From assembly GCA_003223645.1 (NCBI GenBank), contig QHVT01000003.1, positions 310,001-374,000 of the forward strand: 64,000 nt of DNA, read 5' to 3'. Positions within the stretch are counted from its first letter, which is position 1. Each line of letters starts with the position of its first letter. The notes beneath the pieces are model-generated. The model worked only from the letters and a program-made list of their open reading frames with translations. It did no database searches and had not been told where the DNA came from. This DNA comes from Acidobacteriota bacterium. Lineage in GTDB: Bacteria > Acidobacteriota > Thermoanaerobaculia > Gp7-AA8. This document shows positions 25,634 to 33,710 of the stretch, piece after piece. The position numbers and the translations under genes are program-made.

Positions 25634-26211
25634 GTCGCGGGCCTCATGTGCTCGTCGAGGAGCGCGCGCAGTGCCTGCCGCGCGCGGTGGAGGCGGATTT
25701 TGACGGCGTTCGCGCTGATGCCGAGGATGTCGGCGGTTTCTTCGGTGCTCATTTCTTCGATGTCTCGGAGTTGGAGGACGACGCGGTGGGTCTCGGGGAG
25801 GCGATCGATGGCGGCGCGGACTTGTGCGCGGAGCTCGTCGCGCTCGAGCATCGATTCGGCGGACTCGGTCCAGGGTCGCGATGGCTCGACCTGGTGGCCG
25901 TCTTCCTGGAATCGCGGCAGGTAGTCTTCGATGTCGATTTCTTCGTGACGCTTTTTCGATCGCAGTTTCATCAGCGACGCGTTGACGACGATGCGGTGCA
26001 GCCACGTGAGGAGCGACGAATTCGACTCGAATTTGCCGACCGATTTGAAGACCGCGACCATCGCGTCCTGGAGCGCGTCGTTCGCGTCTTCGTCGCTCAT
26101 GAGGATGCGCCGCGCGAGTCTCAAGAGGCGCGCGCCGTATTGGCGCAGCAGGTCTTCGAAGGCGGCGGTGTCGCCGGCGCGGAGTCCTGCGACGAGCGTG
26201 GTGTCGTTCAA
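25630..26211 (-). CDS. ECF-type RNA polymerase sigma factor
   Basis: 193 residues, start TTG 26209-26211 (TTGAACGAC). Region 2 is DEDANDALQDAMVAVFKSVG plus LLTWLHRIVVNASL; region 4 is LPETHRVVLQLRDIEEMSTE and ILGISANAVKIRLHRARQAL. No in-frame ATG or GTG is placed better. The TTG overlaps the SDR stop as TTGA, mirroring the ATGA overlap to the anti-sigma gene downstream, so monooxygenase, reductase, sigma and anti-sigma are all coupled. Confidence 0.88.
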   Translation of the reverse strand: MNDTTLVAGLRAGDTAAFEDLLRQYGARLLRLARRILMSDEDANDALQDAMVAVFKSVGKFESNSSLLTWLHRIVVNASLMKLRSKKRHEEIDIEDYLPRFQEDGHQVEPSRPWTESAESMLERDELRAQVRAAIDRLPETHRVVLQLRDIEEMSTEETADILGISANAVKIRLHRARQALRALLDEHMRPAT

Positions 26212-26771
26212 CTGGCGCCTCGCAGCGGGAGGATCGCGCCGCTGATGTTGGCGGCGGCGTCGGAGAGCAGAAACGCGATCGTCTCGGCGACGCGCTCGCG
26301 CAATTCGGGGGTGAGGGTGTCGGGGGCGACGATGGTCGCGGAGATGCCGGGATTTTCTTTGGCGATGACTTCGACGAGCGTGTTGAGCGCGGACTTCGAC
26401 ACGACGTACGCGGCGACGCCGGCGCGTTTTTCGATCGCCGCGACGGAGCTGACGGCGATGATGCGTCCCGGTCGCGTGAGGTGCGGAAGTGCGGCGTGTG
26501 TGACGTTGAATGCGCCGGTGAGGTTGAGCGACAACATCTGTGACCACGTTTCGCTCGATGTCGCCGCGACGCTGCCCATTGCGAATCCGCCGACGAGGTG
26601 GACGAGTGCGTAGATCTCGCCGATTTTCGCGAATGCTTCGTTCACGCTCGTCGCGTCGTTGAGATCGGCCATTGCGTGGGTGAGGAGCACGCAGTGGTAG
26701 TCGCGTTGGAGCCGCGGGACGACGACGGTGCCGAGAGAGCCGGTGCCGCCGGTGATCACGACGGTTTTCAT
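26208..26771 (-). CDS. Short-chain dehydrogenase/reductase (SDR)
   Basis: 187 residues from ATG 26769-26771. The NAD(P) motif is TGGTGSLG near the start; the catalytic tetrad is visible as Ser in AVSSVAAI and YVVSK. It is short for a classical SDR (about 250) with loops trimmed between strands. The ATG overlaps the stop of the StyA-like gene (TGATG); the stop overlaps the sigma TTG start. It may act on the product of the monooxygenase (inference). Confidence 0.87.
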   Translation of the reverse strand: MKTVVITGGTGSLGTVVVPRLQRDYHCVLLTHAMADLNDATSVNEAFAKIGEIYALVHLVGGFAMGSVAATSSETWSQMLSLNLTGAFNVTHAALPHLTRPGRIIAVSSVAAIEKRAGVAAYVVSKSALNTLVEVIAKENPGISATIVAPDTLTPELRERVAETIAFLLSDAAANISGAILPLRGAS

Positions 26772-28105
26772 CAACGCGAGAATAGTTGATTTCGGATCAC
26801 GGCGGCGCGTCCGCGAATCGCGCTGGCGATCCACGGCCGGTCGGTTGTCCGCGCGATGAACTGGCGCATGCGCGGCATGTCGTGGAGCGCGCCGGTCAGC
26901 GCGCGCGGGTCGTTGAAGTTCGCGAAGAAGGCGTCGGCGATGCGCTGCGGTCCGCTGTCGTTGTTCGCGCGGCCGTCGCTGCCGAACTGCGCGATGAGCA
27001 GTTCCTTCGCCGGCGGCGGAATCGGCTCGAGGAAGAGATTCGTGAAGTCGGCGGCGAAGCGCGCGTGCTCGTCGAAGTACGCGTCGAAGGTCGACGTCAT
27101 CCATTGCGCGTCGAACGGCTCGCCGCCGCGCGCGACGATCTGCTCGACGACGTGGCGCGCCTGTTTGACGCCGCTGTTCGCGCCCTGCGCGGCGATCGGG
27201 TCGTACGAGATCGCGGTGTCGCCGAGGGACATCGCGATGCGGCCGCTCGAAAGCGTGGCGACCGGCTTGCGCACGGCCGGCGTCACGCTGCCGGTCAGCC
27301 ATCCGTTGGGATCGGCGAGCCGCATCGGCCGCATCCATTCTTCGTCCCACGGAAAGAGCTCGTGCACGACCTGCTTCGCGATCGACAGCGCTTCGTCGCC
27401 GCTCTTCGCGTTGGTGAAGCGGTCCATGCGCGAGCCGGGCTTCGGCTCGAAGAGGATGTTCCACGCCGGGGCGTGATCTTTGTGAAAGTACGGGACGAAG
27501 AACGCCTCGCCGTCCGTGCCGAGGAACTCGAACTTGACGGGAGTGAACGGACAGCGATCGAACGACATCGCGCCGCCGGTGGTGATGATCATCGCCAGCT
27601 TGCGCTGCGGCTCGGTGTATGTGCTGCGCGCGTCGTCGCGCGGGAAAAGCTTGCAGAGATCGGCGCGTCCGGCGGCGACGATCGTGAGGTCGTGATCGCG
27701 CGCAATCTCGTCGAGGCGCGCGACGGACACGTTTTCGATCACGATTCTGCCGTCGAAGTCGTTCATCCATCGATGGCACTGCAGGCGAAGATCGACGGCC
27801 TGGAACGGACGCGCGGAACGTCCGATGAGGCGGATGAGCTGGTTGTGCAGCTTCGGACAGAAGGTGAGGAACACGCCTTCGCCGCGCGGCGCGACGGCGT
27901 CCCAATGATTGAGACCGAGCTCGCGCTCGTACGAAAGCGCCATCTCGAAACGCGCGGCCGTGCCGGTGGGACGGCTCTCGTGCAGCCACTGATCGGGCGT
28001 GCGATCGGAGTAGAGCGTGACGTCGTAGCGATGGCGGCGCAGCGCATGCGCGGCGATCAAGCCGACGATGCCGGATCCGACGATGGCGATTTTTCTCACT
28101 CGCAT
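26771..28105 (-). CDS. FAD-dependent monooxygenase, StyA (styrene/indole) type
   Basis: 444 residues. FAD binding GSGIVGLIAAHAL (~10-22) starts the protein, followed by DRTPDQWLHESRPTGTAAR, typical of StyA-like epoxidases, and a second flavin motif GDTAISYDPIAAQGANSG. StyA enzymes epoxidise styrene or indole using FADH2 from a StyB reductase; no styB is seen nearby. First gene of the coupled operon with SDR, ECF sigma and anti-sigma, so the pair may be controlled by, or report to, the sigma factor (inference). Confidence 0.85.
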   Translation of the reverse strand: MRVRKIAIVGSGIVGLIAAHALRRHRYDVTLYSDRTPDQWLHESRPTGTAARFEMALSYERELGLNHWDAVAPRGEGVFLTFCPKLHNQLIRLIGRSARPFQAVDLRLQCHRWMNDFDGRIVIENVSVARLDEIARDHDLTIVAAGRADLCKLFPRDDARSTYTEPQRKLAMIITTGGAMSFDRCPFTPVKFEFLGTDGEAFFVPYFHKDHAPAWNILFEPKPGSRMDRFTNAKSGDEALSIAKQVVHELFPWDEEWMRPMRLADPNGWLTGSVTPAVRKPVATLSSGRIAMSLGDTAISYDPIAAQGANSGVKQARHVVEQIVARGGEPFDAQWMTSTFDAYFDEHARFAADFTNLFLEPIPPPAKELLIAQFGSDGRANNDSGPQRIADAFFANFNDPRALTGALHDMPRMRQFIARTTDRPWIASAIRGRAAVIRNQLFSR

Positions 28106-28167
28106 TTGATCTTACGAACATGCGACACGCGACGTTGTGAACGAATGACGAAGAAGTGGTTAGCAAA

Positions 28168-28395
28168 TATCCCGCGCCCGGGCTTTTCCCGTGCCCGCTC
28201 CCGCGCCCGGCTTTTCCCGCGCCCGCGCCCGTGCCCGCTCCCGTGCCCTCTCCCGTGCCCGGGGCGGGGGCGGGGGCGCGCGCAGCGATATCAATCGCGT
28301 TTGGATCGGTTCGCTCAACCGCCCGCCCCGGGCGCGGGAGCGGGCGCGGGCGCGGGCGCGGGAACGCAAGTGGGGACGGGCGCGGGAGACGAGCT
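28168..28395. repeat. GC-rich expanded inverted repeat, family I
   Basis: The left arm is made of CCCGCGCCC / CCCGTGCCCGCT units, the right arm of GGGCGCGGGAGC units, with a spacer (roughly 28278-28325) that carries CAGCGATATC and its partial inverse. The same design recurs at 46561-46648 and 47817-47962. It looks like a paired palindrome whose arms have expanded by slippage. It occupies most of the gap between the StyA-like gene and the dockerin protein. Confidence 0.75.
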
Positions 28396-28457
28396 CGCGA
28401 TCTGCGATCGCGAACTCGTCTATGCTGGCGCGAATCTTTCTTGAGACCGCTGTTCGG

Positions 28458-29693
28458 ATGAAGTTCCTCACCCTCTCCTTCCTTTATCTCGCCACTTCTT
28501 TGCGCGCGGCGACGCTTCCGGGGTTTCGCGTCGAGACGATTGCGAGCGTGCCGGGCGTCGTCAGCTCGCTCGTCGCGGACTCGCGCGGCACGATCTATTG
28601 CACGACGACGAGCGGCTCGATCTATCGCATCGACAACGGCGTCCCGCAGAAGCTTCTCTCGCTCAACACGCACTCCGGCGGCAACGCCGGTCTCCTCGGC
28701 ATGGCGCTCCTCGACGATCACACCGCCGCGGTGCATTACACGACGTGGTCGGGCGAGAGCGTGATCGACGACGTGATCTCGACGGTCGATCTCGCGAGCG
28801 GCGCGGAAGCGCTGCTGCACACGTTCGTGTGCGACATCGAGGTGCGCGAGCGCGGCGCGTCGGCCGAACATCACGGCGGCAATCCGACGATCGGGCCGGA
28901 CGGCGCGATCTTCGTCGGCATCGGCGAGTACAACTCGTTCGTGCTCGCGCAGGAGCCGGAGTGGAACGGCGGAAAGATTTTTCGGATCGATCGCGACGGC
29001 AACGCGACACAGTTCGCGCGCGGCGTGCGCAATCCGTACGACGTGGCGTGGGATCCCGATTTGAATCGACTCGTCTTCACCGACAACGGACCGTCGGCCG
29101 GCGACGAGTTGCACGTCATCAGCGACGGCGCGAATTGCGGATGGCCGGACACGGTCGGCAACGAGCCGCAGATCAACGGCAGCGTTCCGCCGGTTTATGT
29201 TTTTCCGGCGACGGTCGCGCCGACCGGTTTGCTGCGCCTCGCGCCGAACACGAATCCACTGCTGCGCCGCGGCTATCTTTCCGGCTCATTCGTCGCGCGC
29301 TCGCTGTTTTACTTTTCCGATCTCACTGCGCGTCCGATCGCGGATCCGTATCCGATTGTCGACGACTTCGACGAAGCGGTGATCGACGTGACGCAGGCGC
29401 CGAACGGCGAGGTCTACTTCAGCACCGTTCGCTTTCCGTCGACGTCACACATTCAACATCTGATTGTTCCGAAGCGCGGCGACTGCGACGGCGACGGCAG
29501 CGTCGACTGGCGCGACATCGTCGCGTTGAACGGCGAGCTCGGCGACGCGCCCGAGCCGATGCTGCGCGCGCAGGACGGCACGTTCGCCGGCACGTGGGGA
29601 TGCGACGTGAACGCGGACGGCACGATCGACAAGCGCGATCTCAGCGCGCTGACGAGCATGCTTACGCGACGCCGCGCGGTCGGCACGCGCTGA
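28458..29693 (+). CDS. Secreted PQQ-sugar-dehydrogenase-like propeller with dockerin
   Basis: 411 residues: signal peptide (MKFLTLSFLYLATSLRAA), then a six-bladed soluble-glucose/sorbosone-dehydrogenase-type propeller (GNAGLLGMALLDDH, HHGGNPTIGPDGAIFVGIGE, ARGVRNPYDVAWDPDLNRL, GANCGWPD). From ~residue 345 come two dockerin-type calcium loops (GDCDGDGSVDWRDIVAL and CDVNADGTIDKRDLSAL). It probably oxidises a sugar or binds an extracellular carbohydrate while anchored through the dockerin; no cohesin is in the window. ATG 28458 fits the signal peptide. Confidence 0.86.
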   Translation: MKFLTLSFLYLATSLRAATLPGFRVETIASVPGVVSSLVADSRGTIYCTTTSGSIYRIDNGVPQKLLSLNTHSGGNAGLLGMALLDDHTAAVHYTTWSGESVIDDVISTVDLASGAEALLHTFVCDIEVRERGASAEHHGGNPTIGPDGAIFVGIGEYNSFVLAQEPEWNGGKIFRIDRDGNATQFARGVRNPYDVAWDPDLNRLVFTDNGPSAGDELHVISDGANCGWPDTVGNEPQINGSVPPVYVFPATVAPTGLLRLAPNTNPLLRRGYLSGSFVARSLFYFSDLTARPIADPYPIVDDFDEAVIDVTQAPNGEVYFSTVRFPSTSHIQHLIVPKRGDCDGDGSVDWRDIVALNGELGDAPEPMLRAQDGTFAGTWGCDVNADGTIDKRDLSALTSMLTRRRAVGTR

Positions 29694-29696
29694 GAT

Positions 29697-29788
29697 GGAT
29701 GGCAGATGGCGGATGGCGGATGGCAGAACCATCGCCATCGCCATCCGCCGCCATCTGCCATCCGCCATCTGCCATCTGCCATCCATCA
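29697..29788. repeat. ATGGCGGATGGCAG-type short palindromic array, family H
   Basis: Runs of GATGGCAGATGGCGG on the left and CCGCCATCTGCCATC on the right form one long imperfect inverted repeat. A larger relative is at 56696-56884. It directly abuts the broken beta-lactamase-fold gene. Confidence 0.75.
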
Positions 29789-29789
29789 G

Positions 29790-29927
29790 TGCGACTGGTA
29801 CGGTCTGATGAATGTCGAGCATGCCGCGCGTCCACGGCGGCAGCTGCGCGCCCGCAACGGCAGGCTTCGCTTCCTGCGCGACAACGTGCAGCGAAAGGAG
29901 GACGGCGAAAAGCGGGCAGAGCTTCAT
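29790..29927 (-). pseudogene. 5' fragment of a metallo-beta-lactamase-fold hydrolase gene
   Basis: From ATG 29925-29927 the frame reads a signal peptide (MKLCPLFAVLLSLHVVAQEA) and LPPWTRGMLDIHQ, the start of secreted MBL-fold (ComEC-type) hydrolases, where 'WTPGTLDIHxIxTGRG' is usual. After DIHQ the homology stops and the frame runs into the family H repeat. The HxHxDH metal motif and all later parts are absent. The gene has been deleted from about residue 40 onward, with the breakpoint at the repeat. Confidence 0.65.
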
Positions 29928-29955
29928 GCGCACAGAGAGTACTCCCCGGGATCTT

Positions 29956-30026
29956 GTGGAGCGGCGCCCGCTTCGGGCGCCGGGTTCTCGCGGGGAATCG
30001 GCGGCCGAGGGCGGCCGCCGCTCCAC
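29956..30026. repeat. REPIN-like paired palindrome, family B, copy 1
   Basis: GTGGAG then a GC-rich stem, TCTCGCG-type spacer, and the inverted arm ending CGCTCCAC. The GGAG tetranucleotide precedes each arm. Confidence 0.8.
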
Positions 30027-30061
30027 AAGCTCCGAAAGCGGCACCGCGACTGCAATCAAAA

Positions 30062-30122
30062 GTGGAGCGGCGGCCGCCCCCGGCCCGCCGATAACCGGCG
30101 CCCGAGGCGGGCGCCGCTCCAC
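30062..30122. repeat. REPIN-like paired palindrome, family B, copy 2
   Basis: A second copy 35 bp after the first, GTGGAGCGGCGGCCG ... GGGCGCCGCTCCAC. It ends 14 bp before the M48 peptidase ATG, so it includes or borders that gene's leader; the AGGAGG ribosome site lies just after it (30123-30128). Confidence 0.8.
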
Positions 30123-30136
30123 AGGAGGACAAAGAT

Positions 30137-31606
30137 ATGAACCGATCAGCGCAATTACTCGCGCGCCCGGTGATCGTACTGATGCTGGCGTTGTCGCTCA
30201 CGGCCGGCGTCGCGGACGCGCAGACGAAGATCAAATCAGGCTGGAACCTTTTCAGTCCGCAGGACGACGTCCAGATTGGACAACAGTCGGCCGTCGAGGC
30301 CGATCGCCAGCTGCCGATCCTGCGCGACAGCAGCGTCGATGCGTACGTGAATCGCATCGGCCAGCGGCTCGCCGCGAACGCCGGCGGACCGCAGTTTCAA
30401 TATCGTTTCCGCGTGGTGAACGCATCGGACATCAACGCGTTCGCGCTGCCGGGTGGATACGTCTATGTCAACCGCGGCATCCTCGACAACGCGCGCAATG
30501 AAGGCGAAGTCGCCGGCGTCATGGCGCACGAAATCGCGCACGTCGCGCTGCGTCACGGCACGCACCAGGCCTCGAAGGCCTACGCCGCGCAGGCCGGTCT
30601 GCAGATCCTCGGCGGACTGTTAGGCGGCAAGATCGGCGGCAATACCGCGCAGATCCTCAACACCGTCGGCGGCATCGGACTCAACGCGCTGTTTCTGAAG
30701 TACAGCCGCGATCTCGAGACGCAGGCGGACATTCGAGGCGCGCAGATCCTCGCCGCGAGCGGCTACACGCCCGCCGACATGGTGAGCTTCTTCCGCACGC
30801 TCGAGAACGTCGACAAGTCGAAGAAGACGTCGTGGCTGTCGGATCACCCCGCGCCGCCCGATCGCATCGCGCGCCTCGAGAAAGAGCGGCAGCTGTTGAA
30901 GGAGCCGGCGACGCCGACGCAGAACACCGCGCAGCTCGCGGAGATCAAGTCCGACCTGCGTCGCTACGGCAATGCTCCGACCCTCGGACAGATCGCGCAG
31001 GGTACGGCGTCGACCAGCCAAGGCAATCCGCCGATGACGTCGTCGACGAGCGGAACGATCAGCGTCGAAGCGCCGTCGCGCACGTGGCGCACCTATCGAG
31101 ACTCATCCGGACTCTTCTCCGTCAACTATCCGTCCAACTGGCAGGTCTATCGCGGCAACAACAGCGGCGTCACGATCGCGCCTCAGGGCGGAATCGGCAA
31201 CGTCGGCAACAACACGGAGATCGTGTACGGTCTGATGATCGATCACTACGCCCCGTTCGGGAACACCGACGGCTCGTACTTGCAGCAGCAACAGGGATCG
31301 ACGTCGCTGCGCAGCGCGACGGAAGATCTTCTGCAGCAGGTCCAGCGCAACTCGCCGCACCTGGCGGTCATCCGCGGTTCGGCGCAGCAGTTCAACCTCG
31401 ACGGACGGACCGCGATGGCGGCGTCGCTGCGTGGACGCAACCCGAACACCGGCATGGACGAGCGGGTCACGGTCGTGACGCGCCAGTTGCCGGACGCACA
31501 TCTGATTTACATGGTGTTCGTCACGCCGGAGCGGGAAGCATCGAGTTATGCGTCGGTGTTGAACTCCGTCGTGCAGTCCATCCAGATCAACGAGAATGCT
31601 CATTGA
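30137..31606 (+). CDS. Periplasmic M48-family metallopeptidase
   Basis: 489 residues. Signal peptide (PVIVLMLALSLTAGVADAQ), then the M48 catalytic domain: PGGYVYVNRGILDNARNEGE, HEIAH zinc motif (~residues 131-135) and SRDLETQADIRGAQILAASG with the third ligand. The C-terminal half (from ~300) is a separate beta-rich domain (SGLFSVNYPSNWQVYR). It resembles BepA-like proteases that clear misassembled outer-membrane proteins. AGGAGG sits 8 bp before the ATG, immediately after a family B repeat. Confidence 0.88.
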   Translation: MNRSAQLLARPVIVLMLALSLTAGVADAQTKIKSGWNLFSPQDDVQIGQQSAVEADRQLPILRDSSVDAYVNRIGQRLAANAGGPQFQYRFRVVNASDINAFALPGGYVYVNRGILDNARNEGEVAGVMAHEIAHVALRHGTHQASKAYAAQAGLQILGGLLGGKIGGNTAQILNTVGGIGLNALFLKYSRDLETQADIRGAQILAASGYTPADMVSFFRTLENVDKSKKTSWLSDHPAPPDRIARLEKERQLLKEPATPTQNTAQLAEIKSDLRRYGNAPTLGQIAQGTASTSQGNPPMTSSTSGTISVEAPSRTWRTYRDSSGLFSVNYPSNWQVYRGNNSGVTIAPQGGIGNVGNNTEIVYGLMIDHYAPFGNTDGSYLQQQQGSTSLRSATEDLLQQVQRNSPHLAVIRGSAQQFNLDGRTAMAASLRGRNPNTGMDERVTVVTRQLPDAHLIYMVFVTPEREASSYASVLNSVVQSIQINENAH

Positions 31607-31712
31607 GCCGGCACGGCCGGCAGCGCTGATTGGCTGAGCCTCGGGCACGACGGTCGTCCATCGGTTCGACCGTCGTGACCCTTGGACTATGATGACTGCG
31701 GCGGAGGAAACC

Positions 31713-32147
31713 ATGATGTATGACGAAATGATGGTCGCGCCGATGCGCGCAGAGCTGACGCAACTCGGAATTCAGGAGACGAGGACGCCGGACGCGGTGG
31801 ATGCCGTGCTCGGCGAGAAGAAGGGGACGGTGCTGCTGGTCGTGAACTCGGTCTGCGGCTGCGCGGCGGGCATGGCTCGCCCCGCGGTGGCGATGGCGGT
31901 CGAGAACGACGCGCTGCCGGACAAGATGATCACGGTCTTTGCCGGCAACGATCGCGAAGCGACGCAGCGTGCACGCGAATACCTCGTCGGCTATCGTCCC
32001 TCGTCTCCGGCGATCGCGCTGTTCAAGGACGGCCAGGTCGTGAAGGTGCTCGAGCGCTGGAACATCGAAGGACGCCACGCGCACGACATCGCCTCGGAGC
32101 TCGTGCACGCGTTCAACGAGTTCTGCGCGAAACCGGTCGTGGCTTAA
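31713..32147 (+). CDS. BrxA/BrxB-family bacilliredoxin
   Basis: 144 residues. Thioredoxin-like fold with the CGC motif (NSVCGCAAGMARP) that defines the YphP/YqiW (BrxA/B) family; in Bacillus these remove bacillithiol from proteins. KMITVFAGNDREATQRAREY and YRPSSPAIALFKDGQVV are typical. The start is ATG 31713, because GGAGGA lies just upstream; earlier in-frame ATGs have no ribosome site. A strong terminator follows. The presence of bacillithiol in this organism is inferred only. Confidence 0.88.
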   Translation: MMYDEMMVAPMRAELTQLGIQETRTPDAVDAVLGEKKGTVLLVVNSVCGCAAGMARPAVAMAVENDALPDKMITVFAGNDREATQRAREYLVGYRPSSPAIALFKDGQVVKVLERWNIEGRHAHDIASELVHAFNEFCAKPVVA

Positions 32148-32225
32148 GCCTCCAGGCCGCCTGGCCTCCCAGCCTCCACGAAGTTCTCGGAGGCTTGGAG
32201 CCCGGGAGGCTCGGAGGCTTTTTTC
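32148..32225 (+). terminator. Rho-independent terminator after the bacilliredoxin gene
   Basis: Long imperfect hairpin: AAGCCTCCAGG...CCTCCCAGCCTCC, a short loop, GGAGGCTTGGAG...GGAGGCTCGGAGGC, then TTTTTT. The clear U-tract (32219-32224) makes it the best intrinsic terminator seen in the window. Confidence 0.8.
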
Positions 32226-32243
32226 ATCGGCCGGTACATCGTA

Positions 32244-32272
32244 TTGACAGATACCTGCCCACGACCTATACT
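32244..32272 (+). promoter_or_regulatory. Consensus sigma-70 promoter for the PadR gene
   Basis: TTGACA (32244-32249), 17-bp spacer, TATACT (32267-32272). Transcription should start near 32279, only ~6 nt before the PadR ATG at 32285, leaving no room for a ribosome site. An imperfect dyad (ACATCGT near 32236, ACGATATGT near 32280) could be the PadR operator. Confidence 0.75.
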
Positions 32273-32284
32273 GCATCACACGAT

Positions 32285-32629
32285 ATGTCCGAGTTCTACA
32301 TCAACTGGACGACGCAGGTTCGCAAGGGAGTTCTGGAGCTGGCGATTCTCAACACGCTCAGCGGCGGGCCGCTGTACGGGTACGACATCGTGCGGCGGCT
32401 CGGCGACGTCGACAGCCTCGTGATCACGGAGGGAACGGTCTATCCGATCCTCAGCCGTCTGAAGAACGAGGAGCACATCGAGAGCTACATCGAAGAATCT
32501 TCCGCCGGCCCGCCACGTAAGTACTACCGGCTGACGCCGAGGGGGCGAGAGGAGCTGCGGCGGATGAACCAGCATTGGGAGCAACTCCACAACGCACTCG
32601 GAGCTCTTCGGAAGGAGCGCAAGCGATGA
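32285..32629 (+). CDS. PadR-family transcriptional regulator
   Basis: 114 residues. Winged helix: RKGVLELAILNTLSGGPLYG, YDIVRRL, ITEGTVYPILSRLKNEEHIE, AGPPRKYYRLTPRGREEL, and a C-terminal dimerisation helix. PadR proteins repress their own promoter and a neighbouring transporter or membrane protein gene. The transcript is predicted to be nearly leaderless. Its stop overlaps the ATG of the membrane protein gene (ATGA). Confidence 0.92.
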   Translation: MSEFYINWTTQVRKGVLELAILNTLSGGPLYGYDIVRRLGDVDSLVITEGTVYPILSRLKNEEHIESYIEESSAGPPRKYYRLTPRGREELRRMNQHWEQLHNALGALRKERKR

Positions 32630-33420
32630 TCGAAATGACGCCGGAAGCACAGACGCGATTCGAGCGGTACCTCACGCGGATGCGCAGCGCGTTGCGCGGG
32701 AGTGCGGTCGAGGCGGCGGACGTGGAGCAGAACGTTCGCGAGCACGTCGATGTTGCGCTCGCAAGTACCGCGGCGCCGATCGGCATCGATCGACTCGACG
32801 AAGTGCTCGAGCAACTCGGTCCGCCCGAGCGCTGGCTGCCGGAGGACGAGCAGCCGTGGTGGAAGCGCGTCGCGTCTCGCATGTCGAGCGGCCCCGAGGA
32901 TTGGCGGCTGGCGTATACGACGTTCGGAGCGTTTGCGCTCGGATTGTTTCTGCTGCCGGTCGGCTTCGGACTCGTGTTTCTGATCTGCGCGTTTCTACTC
33001 GCGCGCGCCGAGCACGAGCTCCTCACCGCGCGCGGCGAATCACTCGGCGCACGCCGCTGGCTCGTGCTTCCCGCGATCTGGACGATGCTTCTCGGAGTCG
33101 CGATGCTCCTGCTCGTTGCCCCGGTGATGGCGCTCGCATCGATCGGCCTCAGCGACGGCAACCTCCAGTTCGTCCACGGCGTGCCGCACACGCAGCCGGA
33201 GACGCTCGAGCGCGTGCGCATCGAGACCGGCTACATCGCGGCCTGCGCCGGCGCGTGGTGGCTCGTGTTCTCGATCCTTCTCGTGTTCCTCGCCAAGCCG
33301 TTGCGCACGATGTTTCTGCCGGTCACGGAGAATCTCGGACGTAAACACGCATTGTTGCTCGCGCTCATCGGCGCGATGGTCGGCGCGATCGGCGCGGTCC
33401 TCCTCTTCGCGATTCCCTGA
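32626..33420 (+). CDS. PadR-coupled membrane protein with HAAS-like N-terminus
   Basis: 264 residues: a soluble helical N-terminus (ERYLTRMRSALRGSAVEAAD, VLEQLGPPERWLPE) of the kind seen in HAAS/DUF1700-type proteins, then about five hydrophobic segments (LGLFLLPVGFGLVFLICAFLL, WTMLLGVAMLLLVAPVMAL, IGAMVGAIGAVLLFAIP). This gene class is regularly co-transcribed with PadR regulators; its activity is unknown. Translation is coupled to PadR by an ATGA overlap. Confidence 0.8.
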   Translation: MIEMTPEAQTRFERYLTRMRSALRGSAVEAADVEQNVREHVDVALASTAAPIGIDRLDEVLEQLGPPERWLPEDEQPWWKRVASRMSSGPEDWRLAYTTFGAFALGLFLLPVGFGLVFLICAFLLARAEHELLTARGESLGARRWLVLPAIWTMLLGVAMLLLVAPVMALASIGLSDGNLQFVHGVPHTQPETLERVRIETGYIAACAGAWWLVFSILLVFLAKPLRTMFLPVTENLGRKHALLLALIGAMVGAIGAVLLFAIP

Positions 33421-33442
33421 GAGACGTGGCGCGCTTCTTGTT

Positions 33443-33688
33443 GTGCACAAGCGCGTGACCGACTTCGAAGACCGCATTCGCCGCATGGCCCGGGAGGCGA
33501 TGGCGGAGATCGGACGCGACGGCGCTGCCATCAAGGATGTGACCGAGCCGCCGGGCGCCGATTACTGCGTGATCTCGTTCTCCGATCCCGACGTCAAGCC
33601 GATCGAGATCCCGAAGCCGCTCGGCGCCGGCGAGTCGCAGGAGCTGGACGAGCTGCGCCGCGCGCTGCAGTACCGGTTCGGGACGTGA
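33443..33688 (+). CDS. Small hypothetical protein
   Basis: 81 residues, GTG start at 33443 (another GTG at 33455 would begin VTDFEDRIRRMAREAM). An N-terminal amphipathic helix is followed by PGADYCVISFSDPDVKPIEI and a basic C-terminal helix. No signal peptide and no recognised family. It could be the last gene of the PadR operon (22 bp gap). Confidence 0.5.
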   Translation: MHKRVTDFEDRIRRMAREAMAEIGRDGAAIKDVTEPPGADYCVISFSDPDVKPIEIPKPLGAGESQELDELRRALQYRFGT

Positions 33689-33710
33689 GCAGCGGCGATG
33701 CGTGGAACGA

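Noticed and set aside
26772-29114. Upstream extension of the SDR frame to 968 residues
   Set aside because: It crosses the StyA gene in another frame and the dockerin gene in antisense; the SDR fold begins at the ATG at 26771.
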